Part shown: positions 43,701 through 54,365 of the stretch, one piece after another
Layout of the letters: the number at the start of each line of letters is the position of its first letter
How positions within the stretch are numbered: the stretch's first letter is position 1
Source: Diplosphaera chodatii
Lineage: Eukaryota > Chlorophyta > Trebouxiophyceae > Prasiolales > Stichococcaceae
Length of the DNA stretch: 64,000 nucleotides
Assembly: GCA_032358165.1 (NCBI GenBank)
Contig: JAALGY010000020.1
Location: 248,001 to 312,000, forward strand
Direction: 5' to 3'
Position numbers and translations under genes: made by a program
Notes under the pieces: model-generated
Seen by the model: only the letters and a program-made list of their open reading frames with translations
What the model was told of the DNA's origin: nothing
The model's database searches: none

Positions 43701-46700
43701 TCGATGTTGCGCTTTGACATTGCTGCTGGTGCTCTGCTGCAGCATCATCAGGGAGCACCAACGCGGCAACCGATGCCATCGGCGGCGGGGCGCTGAACTC
43801 CGTGAACGACCTGCTGGGCGTCTTCCAGAGCACCTCTGCGGATGTGTTCCTGGCCAAGTAAGCTGGACCCTCTGTCCCCTTGCCGTAACACAGCAATATC
43901 AGCTGGCCTACACATGCTGGCCTGTGTAGGCTGGCAGAAACACCTCATCAAGGTTGGCACAGGAGGCACCTGCTCATCCTTGACTGATGTGCACACTACT
44001 GCACCGCAGGGCTGCTCGGGTTGCGTTCTGGGCGGCGCTCGCCGTCGGCGTCACGATCGTGCTGCACGTGCTGCTGATCCTGCTGTGCCGCTACTGGAAC
44101 CGCCACCCGCCGCCCCTGCTGGAGTTCCCGCGCCTGGAGCTGCTCATGTTCCTGTTCGTGACGCAGCCCATCGGCCAACTGGCAGGACGTGAGGCCTCTG
44201 TTTGGTCTACTCTGGTTTCCTACCTCGTCGCCGCATGCAAGGAAAAGACCCTCTACTGGTCACCGCCTGGATGCCACCTGTTCGTGCCTTTCTGAGCTTT
44301 CGTGCTGCAGCCGCTGACCACCCTGCGCAAATGCAAGACCCTGCATGCTCCGTCAAACTTATGAAGCGGCCTGGCGTGCTGCAGAGATGATCGCCTCGGG
44401 CTCGGGGCCGGCCCGCGCCGGCGGCATCGCCATCTTCGTGTGCGGCTGCCTGGGCTTCATGGGGCTGTGCGCCTGGATCGTGTACCGCTCAGTACACCGC
44501 CACGAAACCCGCAAGGCGCACTGGGTGCTGCCCGCCGTGGAGGCCGACCCCGACCAGGTGCCTGCCCGATCAGCTGCGACTTCAATTGACGCTTTCCACT
44601 GCCCGATTTCATTGGAATGCTCATGCATCGAACCTTTTCTGCTGGTGCTGGCCGCACAGGCTGGGCACACATCCTTGAATGCGATGGCACTCGCACGTAC
44701 TGTGATGATCGTATCCGTCTGCCAGGCAGCCGTCCGAGCTGCTGGTACTGATGCAAGTGCTGTGCAGGCCACGTGCGCAGGACTGTTGCAACACTCACGA
44801 AAGTCTTTCTGCGGTACTCGAGCTGCTTCGTCTGGCGACCTGCAGGGGCAGCGGTGGTGGGGCGCTCGGGTCTGGGAGCACTGCGTGGCCCGACCAATAG
44901 TAGGCAAGCCGCAGCCAGAGGCCGAGTGGGTGACGGCAGGCGAGCACGAGCACCTGCGCTTCATCTCCCGCCACGGCGTGCTGTTCGAGGACAACAGAGG
45001 TGAGGCGCAAACCTTCACTGTGCAGAGTCAGCTCTTGGACCACAGCCAATGGCGTACGTCAGCATGGCTCAGGGCAGCAATGCTTGCTCCGCAAGGATGT
45101 GCATCAGGAGTTGCACAGGGTCCGGCACCCAGCAATCAGCAGGATGAAGCATCTGCATTGAGGATTTGTTGCCTCACCACGGTATCATCGTCTTTCTGCT
45201 GCAGGGCCGCCGTACAAGTTTGTGGCGGGGTCTGAGGAGGGGGACACGCCCACGCCCTCAGGGTCGTCATTCTCTAACGACCCCAAGCAGGCAGTCGCAG
45301 CGCAGGAGAGCCTGCGCGCCGCTGCCGACGCTCACGCGGTGACAGCAGGCAACGGCAGCCAGCGCAGCGCAGATGACCAGCTCGCTCCAGGCGTTCCACA
45401 TGATGGAGCTGGCGCCGGCGATGGCGTGCCGGCCACCCTGGAGCAGGCGCTGCAGGGGGCGTCCACCGACGGCACGAGGGCGGAGTGGCGGCAGCACTTT
45501 GCGGGACCGCAGCAGGATGCAGAAGGGGGAGATGCCCCGCCGCAGGACGACCTGCGCACGTCGCACCTCCTGGACTCCGCAGCCACCACGCCGCAGCCGG
45601 ACCAGAGCAACGCAAAGCCGGCGCCACCCACCGTTAGCCAGCTGAACAAGGATGGGTTGGTGCCCGTCGACCGCGGCCGCCTGCGCAAAGTGGCCGGGGC
45701 GCACCTGGGCCGCGCCGAGTTCAGCACCTACGCAACCCTGTTCTGGGTCGCCAAGACCCTGGTCATCGGCTACGTGCTGGTGTCGCTGCAGACCAAGGGC
45801 GGCGTCGCCGGGGTCATGACTATTGCCGTGCTGGCGCTGTTCTGGTTCATTTACTGTCGCTACCTGCTGCCGCTGGCAGACCGGCTGGAACAGGGGCTGG
45901 AAATCGTTGCAGGCCTTGGAGACGTGGTGACCTTCGCCTTGGCACTGGCACTTGTGCTCTCCCCACTTGCAAGCGCCGACTACAGCCTGATCGTCGGCAA
46001 CGTCATGATTGCCAACCAGGGGGGAGCAATCTGGCTGTACATGCTCAGCCGGCCGTTCGCCTGGTGGCCCAGCGTGCGGGTTGGTGTGCTGCCCAGGATC
46101 AAGTTCTGGTGGACGTCGCTGCGGATGCTGCGGGGCAGGAACAGCGGCGGCAGCGCGGCGGCCGGCACCGGCCACCTGGCGGCTGTGCTGGCGGCGGCCG
46201 CCCCCAATGCATACGCCCCTGGGGACAGCACCGCTGCAGGGGGGCCTGCAGCTGCCCGTGGCGGCAGCAGATCTGGTGCTCGCGGACAGTCCGGCGGCGG
46301 CGGATCCAGCACCTTCCGCGGCGTACTGCGGGCCTTCTCCACCGCCAACAGGGGCTCCCACGGCACCACGCCGCCATCCAGCCCCTTCGCCACAGCGGCT
46401 GCAGCGGGTGGAGACGACGGCGAGGTTTGCGGCAGCCTGGGGCACCGCGCAGACGGCAGAGCTGGCAGGTTGCCCATGTTCATGCGCCGCTCAGCTGACG
46501 AGTTCGACAGGCAGGCAGCCGAGGCGGCCGCGGAGGTGAGGGCGGAGGAGGCAGCTGGAAGCGGCAGCCCAGGCCACCTGCACAGTGGCATCGATACTCT
46601 CAAACGCAAGTCGGCGCAGCTGCTGAGGCGCGGCGGCCGCAGCGGGCTGGGCCGCAGCCAGGAGCAGTTTGGTGCTGGGCTGCCTGTGACATTAGTGCCG

Positions 46701-46835
46701 GAGGAGCGGCGCAGGAGCCTGGCGCTGCCTGTGCTGCACGAGTGCTCCCAGGAGGGCTCCCGAGCTGCCTCGCGCCTCAGCACCCTGCAGCAAGAGGACC
46801 AGGACATCCGGCGGCAGGCGTCAGCACCCCTGTAG
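28771..46835 (+). CDS. giant modular cell-surface membrane protein (Pro-rich hinges, Cys modules, PA14-like region, TRP/FLC-like membrane domain)
   Basis: I chain more than 40 exons, nearly all phase-checked, to about 3,200 residues. Order: an N-terminal hydrophobic signal (CPALLLPGLLLLLVAAAA) and Ala/Ser-rich leader (28771-29399); a small N-glycosylatable domain (29700-30214); two membrane spans (FFGRFTAFFLLAMCVLGGII, exon 30370-30555; VGIGVLGMVMLAQTIYV, 30709-30798); a loop to 31598; a TP-rich mucin-like exon (31693-33223); beta-rich exons (33366-34144); a PTETAAPTPEQ hinge (34305-34723); a PAAVESPPPP hinge (34851-35090); module A (~35671-37228); a PPSPPP hinge (37643-38095); module B (38450-40030); more Cys exons to 41560; a PA14-like part (42054-42637, with VGWHSLVVEYYRG); a linker to 43633; membrane spans (44012-44187, 44383-44559); and the last exon 45206-46835 with three or four further spans and a Ser/Arg-rich cytosolic tail. 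The end resembles fungal/algal TRP-like FLC membrane domains, but only weakly. Two genes instead of one remains possible (break near 31.6 kb). GC donors occur at 34145 and 38181. Confidence 0.6.
31899..32174 (+). repeat. four coding copies of a 23-residue TP-rich unit
   Basis: Four tandem 69-base units encode variants of PTAPSSTPSGTPTAASPTA followed by a V-P pair. They lie inside exon 31693-33223 of the giant gene. Such Ser/Thr/Pro tracts are O-glycosylated stalks in algal wall and flagellar proteins. Confidence 0.8.
34390..34680 (+). repeat. four coding copies of a PTETAAPTPEQ unit
   Basis: About 22 residues per copy (P-T-A-A-P-T-E-T-A-A-P-T-P-E-Q-A-P-L then a Pro run). Inside exon 34305-34723, whose preceding intron has a GC donor. 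Confidence 0.8.
34902..35085 (+). repeat. PAAVESPPPPP hinge repeats
   Basis: Six copies of PAA(V/I)(V)ES followed by four to six prolines. An extensin-like rigid hinge preceding module A of the giant protein. Confidence 0.8.
37643..38095 (+). repeat. (S)PPPPQPPP hinge repeats
   Basis: About 150 residues of almost only Pro, Gln and Ser in PPSPPP and PQPPPP patterns. A volvocine-type hydroxyproline-rich hinge preceding module B. The opposite strand is also open here, as poly-Gly, but only because CCN reversed is NGG. Confidence 0.85.
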
Positions 46836-47462
46836 CAACCGGCAGCGTCAGAAGTCTGAACCAGCAACACAACACTTGATTCCAAATGGTGAACCATCGG
46901 CGCGATGCGGGAGCATTGCCGCGGTGTGCTATTGCCGCCAACAGACTTTTGGGAGCACTGAATTGCCTGCCATGACTTCAATTTCGTTGGATTGCTTTGG
47001 GTTTTGCGTTTCCAAAGCCTTCGAGGCAATATCACCATCATTTGGCGACTGGCATACACACATAACGGCGGGATCGTGGTGATATCAGCTCGTGTGCTTT
47101 TTGGGTTGCTTTCTTTACTGCAATTGTTCACTGCTATTGTTTGCTACATTGAGACTGAATGATGAAGTGCAATCAGGAAACTGACAGAGATAACTTTACG
47201 AGCGCAGTGGAATAAATATATATGACCTGTGAGCAGCGGGTGGCAGTGAGCAGCTGTCACGTGGCAGGACGCTAGGCACGGTGGGAACCACAGCTTCACA
47301 GCCAATGCCCAGCTCGGGGTTCATTTCGCAGCTTGCTCCCTCTGTCGAAGTGAGGCGCAACGCCTGCTGCCGGATCACCAAACTAGTCAGGGGACCGGGC
47401 GACGGCGAGCCAACAGAGGGCCGCAGCCAGCATATTTGGCGGCCTTTCGGCCAGCCTCAACC
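46836..47462. other. spacer between the giant gene and the poly-proline gene
   Basis: Clearly AT-richer than the flanking exons. It must hold the 3' end of the giant gene and the promoter of the next gene. No coding evidence. Confidence 0.5.
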
Positions 47463-49598
47463 ATGGTGCCCCGCGTGCTGCTGCTGCTGGCGCTGGGCCT
47501 TTGCGCCGCTTCGGCCGTCGCCGGTATGGCATCTGCAACTGCTGAAGTATAGCTTGTTGCAGCACAACGTACGCGGGGTGTTATACCGCAGCCATTTGAC
47601 CGGTCGGGCCTGTGACAAGGCGGATCTTGGGACTGCTTTCAAGGGGGTCCACGGCCACCCCTGGTTAGATCAGGCCCGTTAGTACTCATGCGACAACATA
47701 CTTGTGCAGTATGCTGCAAGCTGCATCAGATCGTCCAGTTAGGGTTAAGCATGTGAGGCCGACCGCTGCACCATGGTCCAGATCAATCGGCGGTTTCCTT
47801 GGACGGTTCTGAGCCGCTGCTTGGCATCGTTTGCCGACCGACGGTGCTGTTGCTACAGCTAAAATCTGCGACGTTGGTTCTAGTTGTGTCTCATCTCAGT
47901 GCCACGACCGCTTTTGTTGGATACCAGGAGTTTGCAGGACGAGCAGCTCTGCCTAGTGGTCAGATCAGGCTGAGAGACACTACACCAGGCAGTTGGTTGA
48001 TGCAAATCCTGCATATGGAGTAAAACCTCTTGTGACTGGCCGCAGGGGAGCGGAGCTTGACGCAGACGAGTTCGCCTCCGCCCCCGCCACCGCCGCCGCC
48101 GCCGCCACCATATGCATACGGTGGCCGCAGGTGCTTGTTCCCCTGCTAACTCTGCTTGCTTAGTGACGAGCACCTGGCCCCTGATGGCTGTCGACAAACA
48201 TGCGGGTGAGAAGATGCAATCTCGCTGTGCTCGACTGACTGTACAGGAACGTGCTGGTGGTCTGATCGTGTGCTCGCTTTCAGTGCAGTAGGTGGCCACT
48301 GTGAAGGGACTGATTGCTTCACTTTATTCTGTGCACAGGCTGTTGCAGGCATCCTACCCGCCGCCGCCACCACCCCCACCTCCGCCTCCTCCGCCGCCAG
48401 CCGCCTATGGCCGCAAGCTGCAACAGGCGTCCTACCCCTCGTACCCGCCGCCGCCGCCTCCTCCCCCTCCTCCACCGCCGCCGCCAGCTGTGTACGGCCG
48501 CAAGCTGCAGCAGGCCTCCTACTCGCCGCCGCCGCCGCCGCCACCTCCCCCTCCCCCGCCACCTGCCTACGGCCGCAAGTGAGTATGCCCCTTACATGGG
48601 TGGCCGTCTCACCACCCTTCTGTGCGTCTGCATGAGAATGACCAAGTGATGGAGGATGATGCGGTGTATTGACAACACCCTGCACCATCCTGGTGGACTC
48701 CCTCAGTCTGTACCATGAGCACTGGTGACGCTGAGATACACACCCACCTGACTCACTATCTGGTTCGTGAAGCCTGCATTTGACCTGCAGCCCGGCTACT
48801 GCGGTTGACTTCTTGCTTGTTGCTGACGTCCAGGCTGCAACAAGCGTCCTATCCCTCGTACCCGCCGCCGCCACCGCCTCCCCCGCCTCCTCCCCCGCCC
48901 CCGGCTGTGTATGGTCGCAAACTGCAGCAGGCCTCGTACCCGTCCTACCCGCCGCCGCCACCCCCTCCCCCACCGCCACCACCACCACCGGCTGTGTACG
49001 GCCGTAAGCTGCAGCAGGTGTCGTATTCCCCACCGCCACCCCCACCACCCCCGCCGCCTCCACCCCCTGCCTACGCCGGTCGTAAGCTGCAGCAGGCTCC
49101 TGGCTATGTCCGCAGGCCGCAGGCTCCAACCTATGTTGGCCGCAAACTGCAGGCCTTGTACCCCTCCTACCCGCCGCCGCCACCCCCTCCCCCGCCGCCG
49201 CCGCCTCCGCCAACCGCATACGGTCGCCGCAAGTGAGGTGCTCTTGCATACAGCCCCCTGCATGCGCCAGTTGGGTGCATGCATGCAGCTGACACAGCCT
49301 GCATGCGTCATGGCAGCCCAAAACAAGACAGGCCCAGGCAACTGCATGCAGATACATTCACCCCAGGGTGTGGCTGGGCTTCCCATGCGCCTGCTGCGCT
49401 CACCGTAGGCTGATGCAAGGAGGCTACCCAGCTGGTGGCTACCCTGGCGGTGCCGCCTCGTCCAGCGGCACTTCACCATCGCCCCCTGCCGGCGGCTCCT
49501 CACCGCCGCCACCGACATCATCCGCCAGGTCACAGGCCGCCACAGGGCTGCTCTGGCCGCTGGTTGGCGTGCTTGCGGCTGCTGCAGTTGGCATCTGA
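47463..49598 (+). CDS. poly-proline cell-surface protein with Gly-Arg-Lys-Leu-Gln-Gln repeats
   Basis: Five exons, all phases agreeing: 47463-47523, 48046-48130, 48339-48578, 48834-49232 and 49409-49598, about 324 residues. Exon 1 is a signal peptide (VPRVLLLLALGLCAASAVAG). The body alternates runs of 12-14 prolines with the linker A-V-Y-G-R-K-L-Q-Q-A-S-Y-P-S-Y; I count nine G-R-(K/R) sites. The last exon is Gly/Ser/Pro-rich and ends in a hydrophobic tail (GLLWPLVGVLAAAAVGI) right at the stop, which suits a GPI-anchor signal. The exons from 2 onward end inside the Lys/Arg codon of the linker. It is probably an extracellular hydroxyproline-rich glycoprotein; no closer family was recognised. 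See findings for the possible peptide-precursor reading. Confidence 0.85.
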
Positions 49599-50118
49599 AC
49601 GGCTGAGCAAGTGGGATGTTGGCTTGGTGTTGGTGGGGCTGGCTGGGTTTGTCGAGTGGGGACCAGGGGTGGATTGGTGTTGAAAGGTTTGGTTGGAGGC
49701 AACAGTGCACCCGTGCAGATATCATCAATGCCACATTATTGTTCTGCAACACTGCAAAAGGGCTGAACTGGAAGGTGCTGGACTTTAGCAAGATGTTACT
49801 GTGGGCTGCTGTTCCTTTATTTTAGATTTGCTGCTTCATCAATTCAGGGTGTGTAGGACAACGCATGCGCACATGTCCGGGCAGTCAACTTTTCCAGGTT
49901 GAGTTGCTGACATTGATGCTGCACAAGTGTAATCGGAAAATGTATCATGACATGTCACAGCGCTTTACTACAAACCAATCGAGACAAACCAAGAGGGTAA
50001 GCATCTATCGGTCACCATCTTTGCTAGTCAAGCACCTCCACGCTAGCTACACCATCTGCTCATCTATTCTGCTGGTTCCCAATCTACTGCTGGTCTTGGC
50101 AGCATCTAGTTCTGGTGC
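49599..50118. other. spacer between convergent poly-proline and SDR genes
   Basis: Convergent 3' regions, AT-richer. TGTAA at 49928-49932 could end the poly-proline transcript. No coding evidence. Confidence 0.45.
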
Positions 50119-53100
50119 TCAGCTGGCTGAGGGGTCACCGCCAGTTACTGTCAGCACCTCGCCATTCACGTAGGATGAATCCTTCGTCGCTGCAGATGCA
50201 CAACACGTACAAGGATCAGTCCACGGCACGAGACCGTATACACCCACCTGTACCAATGCCCTTTGGCGTCGGCAACACAGCAGGCACATCGATGCAGTGT
50301 GCCCGCCGCTGCCTGGTGGTGACAGGTGATGCACTTCATCAGGGACAGGCAAAGGCTGGACCCTCTGCACAGAGGACCAGGTAGGAATTGAAACTGCATT
50401 GCAGACAGTGCCGATATGGCTTGCCATGCAGCGTGAAGGCCGGCTGCGTTGCCCGACGCTTCAGCAGGCCATGCCAGTGTCACAGCGCAGACAGGACTGC
50501 AGAGAGGCGTACCCAGGAACACGATGCAGGTGCCGACCTCCTTGGGCTGGCCCGCGCCCTTCATGGGGGTGCCGCCGCCCAGCTCGGCCACTGCGTCCTC
50601 ACTGAATGATGACGGCTGGATGGGCGTCCTGCAAGGTCGTGAGGTGCTGACAACAATCAAAACAACGAGCGCAAACAGCACCGAGCAGAGCGTAGGGACC
50701 ATGTGATGAGTGCATGCCTGCCCTGACAATGCAACAATGATGGACAGAGACACGGCTTCAAGACAGTATGAACAGGTAGAGATGCAGATCGATGGGGTCG
50801 TGCACCAGATGGGACCGGGCGCCACTGCATTGACGCGGATCCCCCTGCTGGGCATGATCATCTGCGCGAGGCCCTTGGTGAACTGCCGGATGGCGCCCTA
50901 TAGTGCAAGTGTAGCGTCATTTACATGAATATTACGTGATGTAGCCCCGCACAACTTGTTGCACATGCTGCGCAAGGAAGCCTTGGGGTGGCTACATGCC
51001 CAAGGCACAGCGCTGACCTTGGTCGCTGCATAGTCCAGGATCTTCGGGGACCCCTTGAACCCTGCACAGCATTACCAGTGACAGCTGCTTGTGCGGTTAA
51101 CAGACCGCAAGGTTGCCCCACACACTGCACTCCTCCTGCATGCACCAAGATGACAACACAGGTCTGCTATGCGCTGCTGAAATCCGATACATTTCGTGAT
51201 ACAAGGCTTTCCACCCACCTGCCACGCTGCTGATGTTGACGATGGTTGACCCTGGCTTCATGTGCTCGACCGCTGCCTTCACGATCGAGAACATCGCGAT
51301 GATGTTCACCTGCAGCACACGGCAGAACTCTGAGCTCAAAGTGCAATTGCAAGACTCTTCGGTAGTGGCATCCTATATAACCACATAGTCACCAACATCG
51401 CGCATCGGCACTGAATGGCGGCAATGGTTGCAGCAGCACAACTTCATTACAGGCTGCCGAGCAGCATGTACCAGACAGCAGGCAGACCGCATGATGACCT
51501 TCGCCTTTGCTGCTGCTGGCAAAAGCTGACAAATTGCTGGCGACGCATACGCCTGCACTGTGATTGAACCTTGCTGGACTTCATCCCATACATTTTAGCT
51601 GCACCTTAAATGTGCGCTCCACGCGCTCACGGTCCAGCTCGCTGATGTCCTTGATGTTGGTTCCCTGCAGACGCAGGCTCAGTGTATGGCCACTGGCCAA
51701 ACATGCATGCAGGGGTGCCAGCGCATGCATAAAGGAAGGCCACGTGCGGTGTGTCGAGGCCTGCACTGGCTTCGCACATGCACTGGTGGAACCAGATGCG
51801 CACCTGGAAGGCGGCATTGTTGACCAGCACATCGATGCGCCCGTACTCGTCCACCGTCTTCTGCACCACCTCCAGGCAGTGCTCCTCGGCCTCCAGGTCG
51901 CCGCGGATCAGCAGGCACTTGCGCCCCTCGTTCTCGATGATCTTCTTGGTGTCCTGCGCGATAATCCCTCGCCGGCGTCAACATTAAACATGCTCTACCA
52001 GATGCACCACGACCACAAAGCTGACATGTCACGTACCGGTGAGTGTCAGTCCCCTGAATTCTCATGTGTGTGAGCCCAAGCAGGGGGTTTGGCAGCAACA
52101 TCCTGAGGTGTGCAAGCAAAGCCTGCCCCACCATCCCTGGCATCCCTATCCTCCATTGAGGTACGAGATAGTAACATCCGGGCCCTGCCAGATGGAGATG
52201 TTGACAAAACGTTGACAACAGTGTCAATCTAAACCCTGGGATCTTACCTCGGCATCCCGGTCCTCGTTGAGGTAGGAGATGGCGAGGTCTGCCCCCTCCC
52301 GGGCAAACATGAGCGCCGCCGAGCGCCCAATACCCGAGTCGCCGCCCGTGATCAGCGCAATCTGCAGCACCCCAGTGTGACATGGGTATGCGTGTGCTCG
52401 ATGCCAGTGCCACAGCGAGCGGTGGCACACGGGCGCTTCGACACGCTGTGGGCAGGATGCAGGGTGCATACTGCACAGAGGATCAGCATGATGCCCACCT
52501 TGTCCTTCAGCTTGCCGTGGCCCTCGTAGTCGTGCAGCCCAAAGTCTGGCGCGGGGTCCATCCTGTGCAACGCATGTGCAGATGCCTCTGTGCAGGACCA
52601 GGACAAACCACCAGACATGTCTTGACATTGTGATCAGGAGCGGACCTTTGGCTCAGGGAAGTGGTGCACCTCGCAGCTGCTTGTACCGCAATCAACAGGC
52701 AGACTGTACTGGCAACACGCTCAGGCAGCGCTCACTTCCACTCTTCGCCTGGGTTGGACTGCGTCTGCTTCGCGATGGTGAAATCCTTCTCGCGCTTCCG
52801 CGGGTCCTCTGGATCATACTCCTGCTCCGCCTCCTGCAAGCACAGCAGTTTGGGGGGGTTGGATTTCGGGGTTTAGGAACCAAATGTTGGTGAAGGGGTA
52901 CTCCTTCCTGCGCTCTTGCGGGTCCTCGGGGTCATACTCCTGCGCCGCCTCGTGGCATGTGCGGCAGCGTGTGAACGGCAACAACCACTCCACGGCTCCA
53001 GCATTCAGAGCCTCCGAGATGCTGGCAGCCAACATGGCTGCTGCAGTGTCTGTGCATGCAGCGGCACAAGCTGGACACTGCTGCAAGCAGCAGCGTCTCA

Positions 53101-53526
53101 GCACTCGAAGTTGCAACACTATGGCATGCGCAACACCATCTCAAGTGGCTAGGAAACAGCGCCCGTCCAGCAATCGCAGGCGCAACTCTGCCGTCTTCTT
53201 TCCGATCACCCGGCAGGGCAGTGATCAAGGGCAGACCTTTTGCTTCTGCTCGCGCTCCTTCTCCGCACGCTGCTCCTCCTCCTTTGAAGGACCGTTGCCG
53301 CCCTGCAGCGAACAGACAGGCGAAGTGGCAAGCTGCACCCTGATGTAGGGTGGAGGCCCATGACATGTGTGTCGCCAATGTGCGGGACCACATCATGGTC
53401 AGGTCCTGTGGGTATGTGGGAATTGAATAGGACGATTGCCTGCAAGAACATGTATACTGATGCTCAGTAGAATTGATTCACCTGTCCAAAGTCTGTCGCC
53501 GGTGTGTTCTTGTCGCTGTTGGCCAT
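50119..53526 (-). CDS. short-chain dehydrogenase/reductase, NADPH-dependent aldehyde reductase / glucose-ribitol dehydrogenase type
   Basis: Eleven or so exons: 53526-53482, ~53303-53240, 52833-52736, ~52563-52500, ~52361-52249, ~51952-51809, ~51668-51612, ~51311-51222, ~51065-51019, ~50897-50805, ~50633-50518 and ~50190-50119. Classical SDR motifs in order: cofactor loop [36 protein letters not shown]; catalytic region IVNISSVA, then YAATK (Y-x-x-x-K); [32 protein letters not shown]; and [13 protein letters not shown]. The N-terminal part ([20 protein letters not shown]) resembles the YghA / At1g54870 subgroup, which has an extra N-terminal arm. The start is the ATG at 53526 (MANSDKN). The frame is open upstream with an Arg-rich, acid-poor, transit-like stretch but no ATG, so a 5' exon adding a plastid presequence is possible. 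A decayed copy of the third exon lies in the preceding intron. Confidence 0.88.
52885..52951 (-). pseudogene. decayed duplicate of an SDR exon
   Basis: It encodes [20 protein letters not shown], clearly a copy of [18 protein letters not shown] in the active exon at 52833-52736. In the active copy the exon follows ...TTGCAG; in this copy the matching position reads ...TGCCAC, so the AG acceptor is gone. The copy has no evident donor at the equivalent place and sits in the intron upstream of the active exon. Confidence 0.75.
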
Positions 53527-54365
53527 GGCTACCACCCGGGGCGTGCGCCGCACCGGCGCTGTGCGCAGCTGGGCACGCGTCGGCTGCCGGGCCACGAGCC
53601 GGCAAGGGCTCTGCAGACGGGTACCGTCAAATCTGATAGGAACTATCAGGGATGATGTATTGGTTGCAAACGGTGAAGGTCGTAATGCATTGATTCTGCA
53701 TGGCAGCAGCACTGCTGCAGGTGCGGAGGCACAAATGCCACGAGTCTGAATGCAAGATGCCGTGCAGCGGGGCTGATCATTTCATCTGTATGTCTGCAGT
53801 CACCTGATGTGCTACAACAGGCGCGAGGCTGTTCACAAGGCGGCTGCACATGCCAAGTGCGTCAGGATGGTGCTCAGCGTTTGATCGCTGTTCTCTATGT
53901 TGATCCAATGAGCGCTATATGCTCCGGACTACGGTATGTCAGGAAATACTTTCAGGCAACACTCTCAACAATATAGTTCAGTTTCAGCATAGCTAAGTGG
54001 CTCTGTTTCGGGTTGGCAACACCCAAGATGAAGCTGTACCAGCTGGCAGCCTTTATCCAGTGCGCCACTTGCGACCCAGAGTTCCTACTTTACAGAGTAC
54101 GGGCAGCTGAACCCGACAGCTATAATAGACTAGACTCTCCGACCAAACATGTTGATTCAACTGCAGTGTAGCCGAAAGGTTAAATGTTTGGCCTGGCGCC
54201 GCTAGTTGTGATGACACCGCCATGCACATATGCACATTTGCGGACGCTCGCCCTCTCATATCGAAACCTGTTTGCTGATCCGCAGCTGGTGACAGCCGCA
54301 CTGCTGGCACAGCAGCGCCCCTCTGGCATGCCACTCTGCCTCATGACCACCCGAAACGCCCAGAA
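53527..54365. other. spacer between SDR start and iPGAM stop (same strand)
   Basis: It includes the SDR promoter and the iPGAM 3' region. TTACA at 54090-54094 (TGTAA in gene sense, 272 bases beyond the iPGAM stop) is a candidate polyadenylation signal. AT-richer; no coding evidence beyond the open transit-like stretch noted for the SDR. Confidence 0.4.

Noticed and set aside
45267..46445. 392-residue minus-strand open frame opposite the last exon of the giant gene
   Set aside because: GC-rich antisense shadow. The plus frame has clear membrane spans and joins upstream exons in phase.
48146..49791. Arg/Gly/Ala-rich minus-strand open frames of 400 and 331 residues
   Set aside because: Shadows of the poly-proline gene. 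The plus strand has a signal peptide, five phase-consistent exons and repeat logic.
53464..53712. 82-residue N-terminal frame of the SDR starting at 53712
   Set aside because: The codon at 53712 is GTG, not ATG, and no in-frame ATG occurs before 53526. The upstream part may belong to a 5' exon, but the start cannot be placed there.
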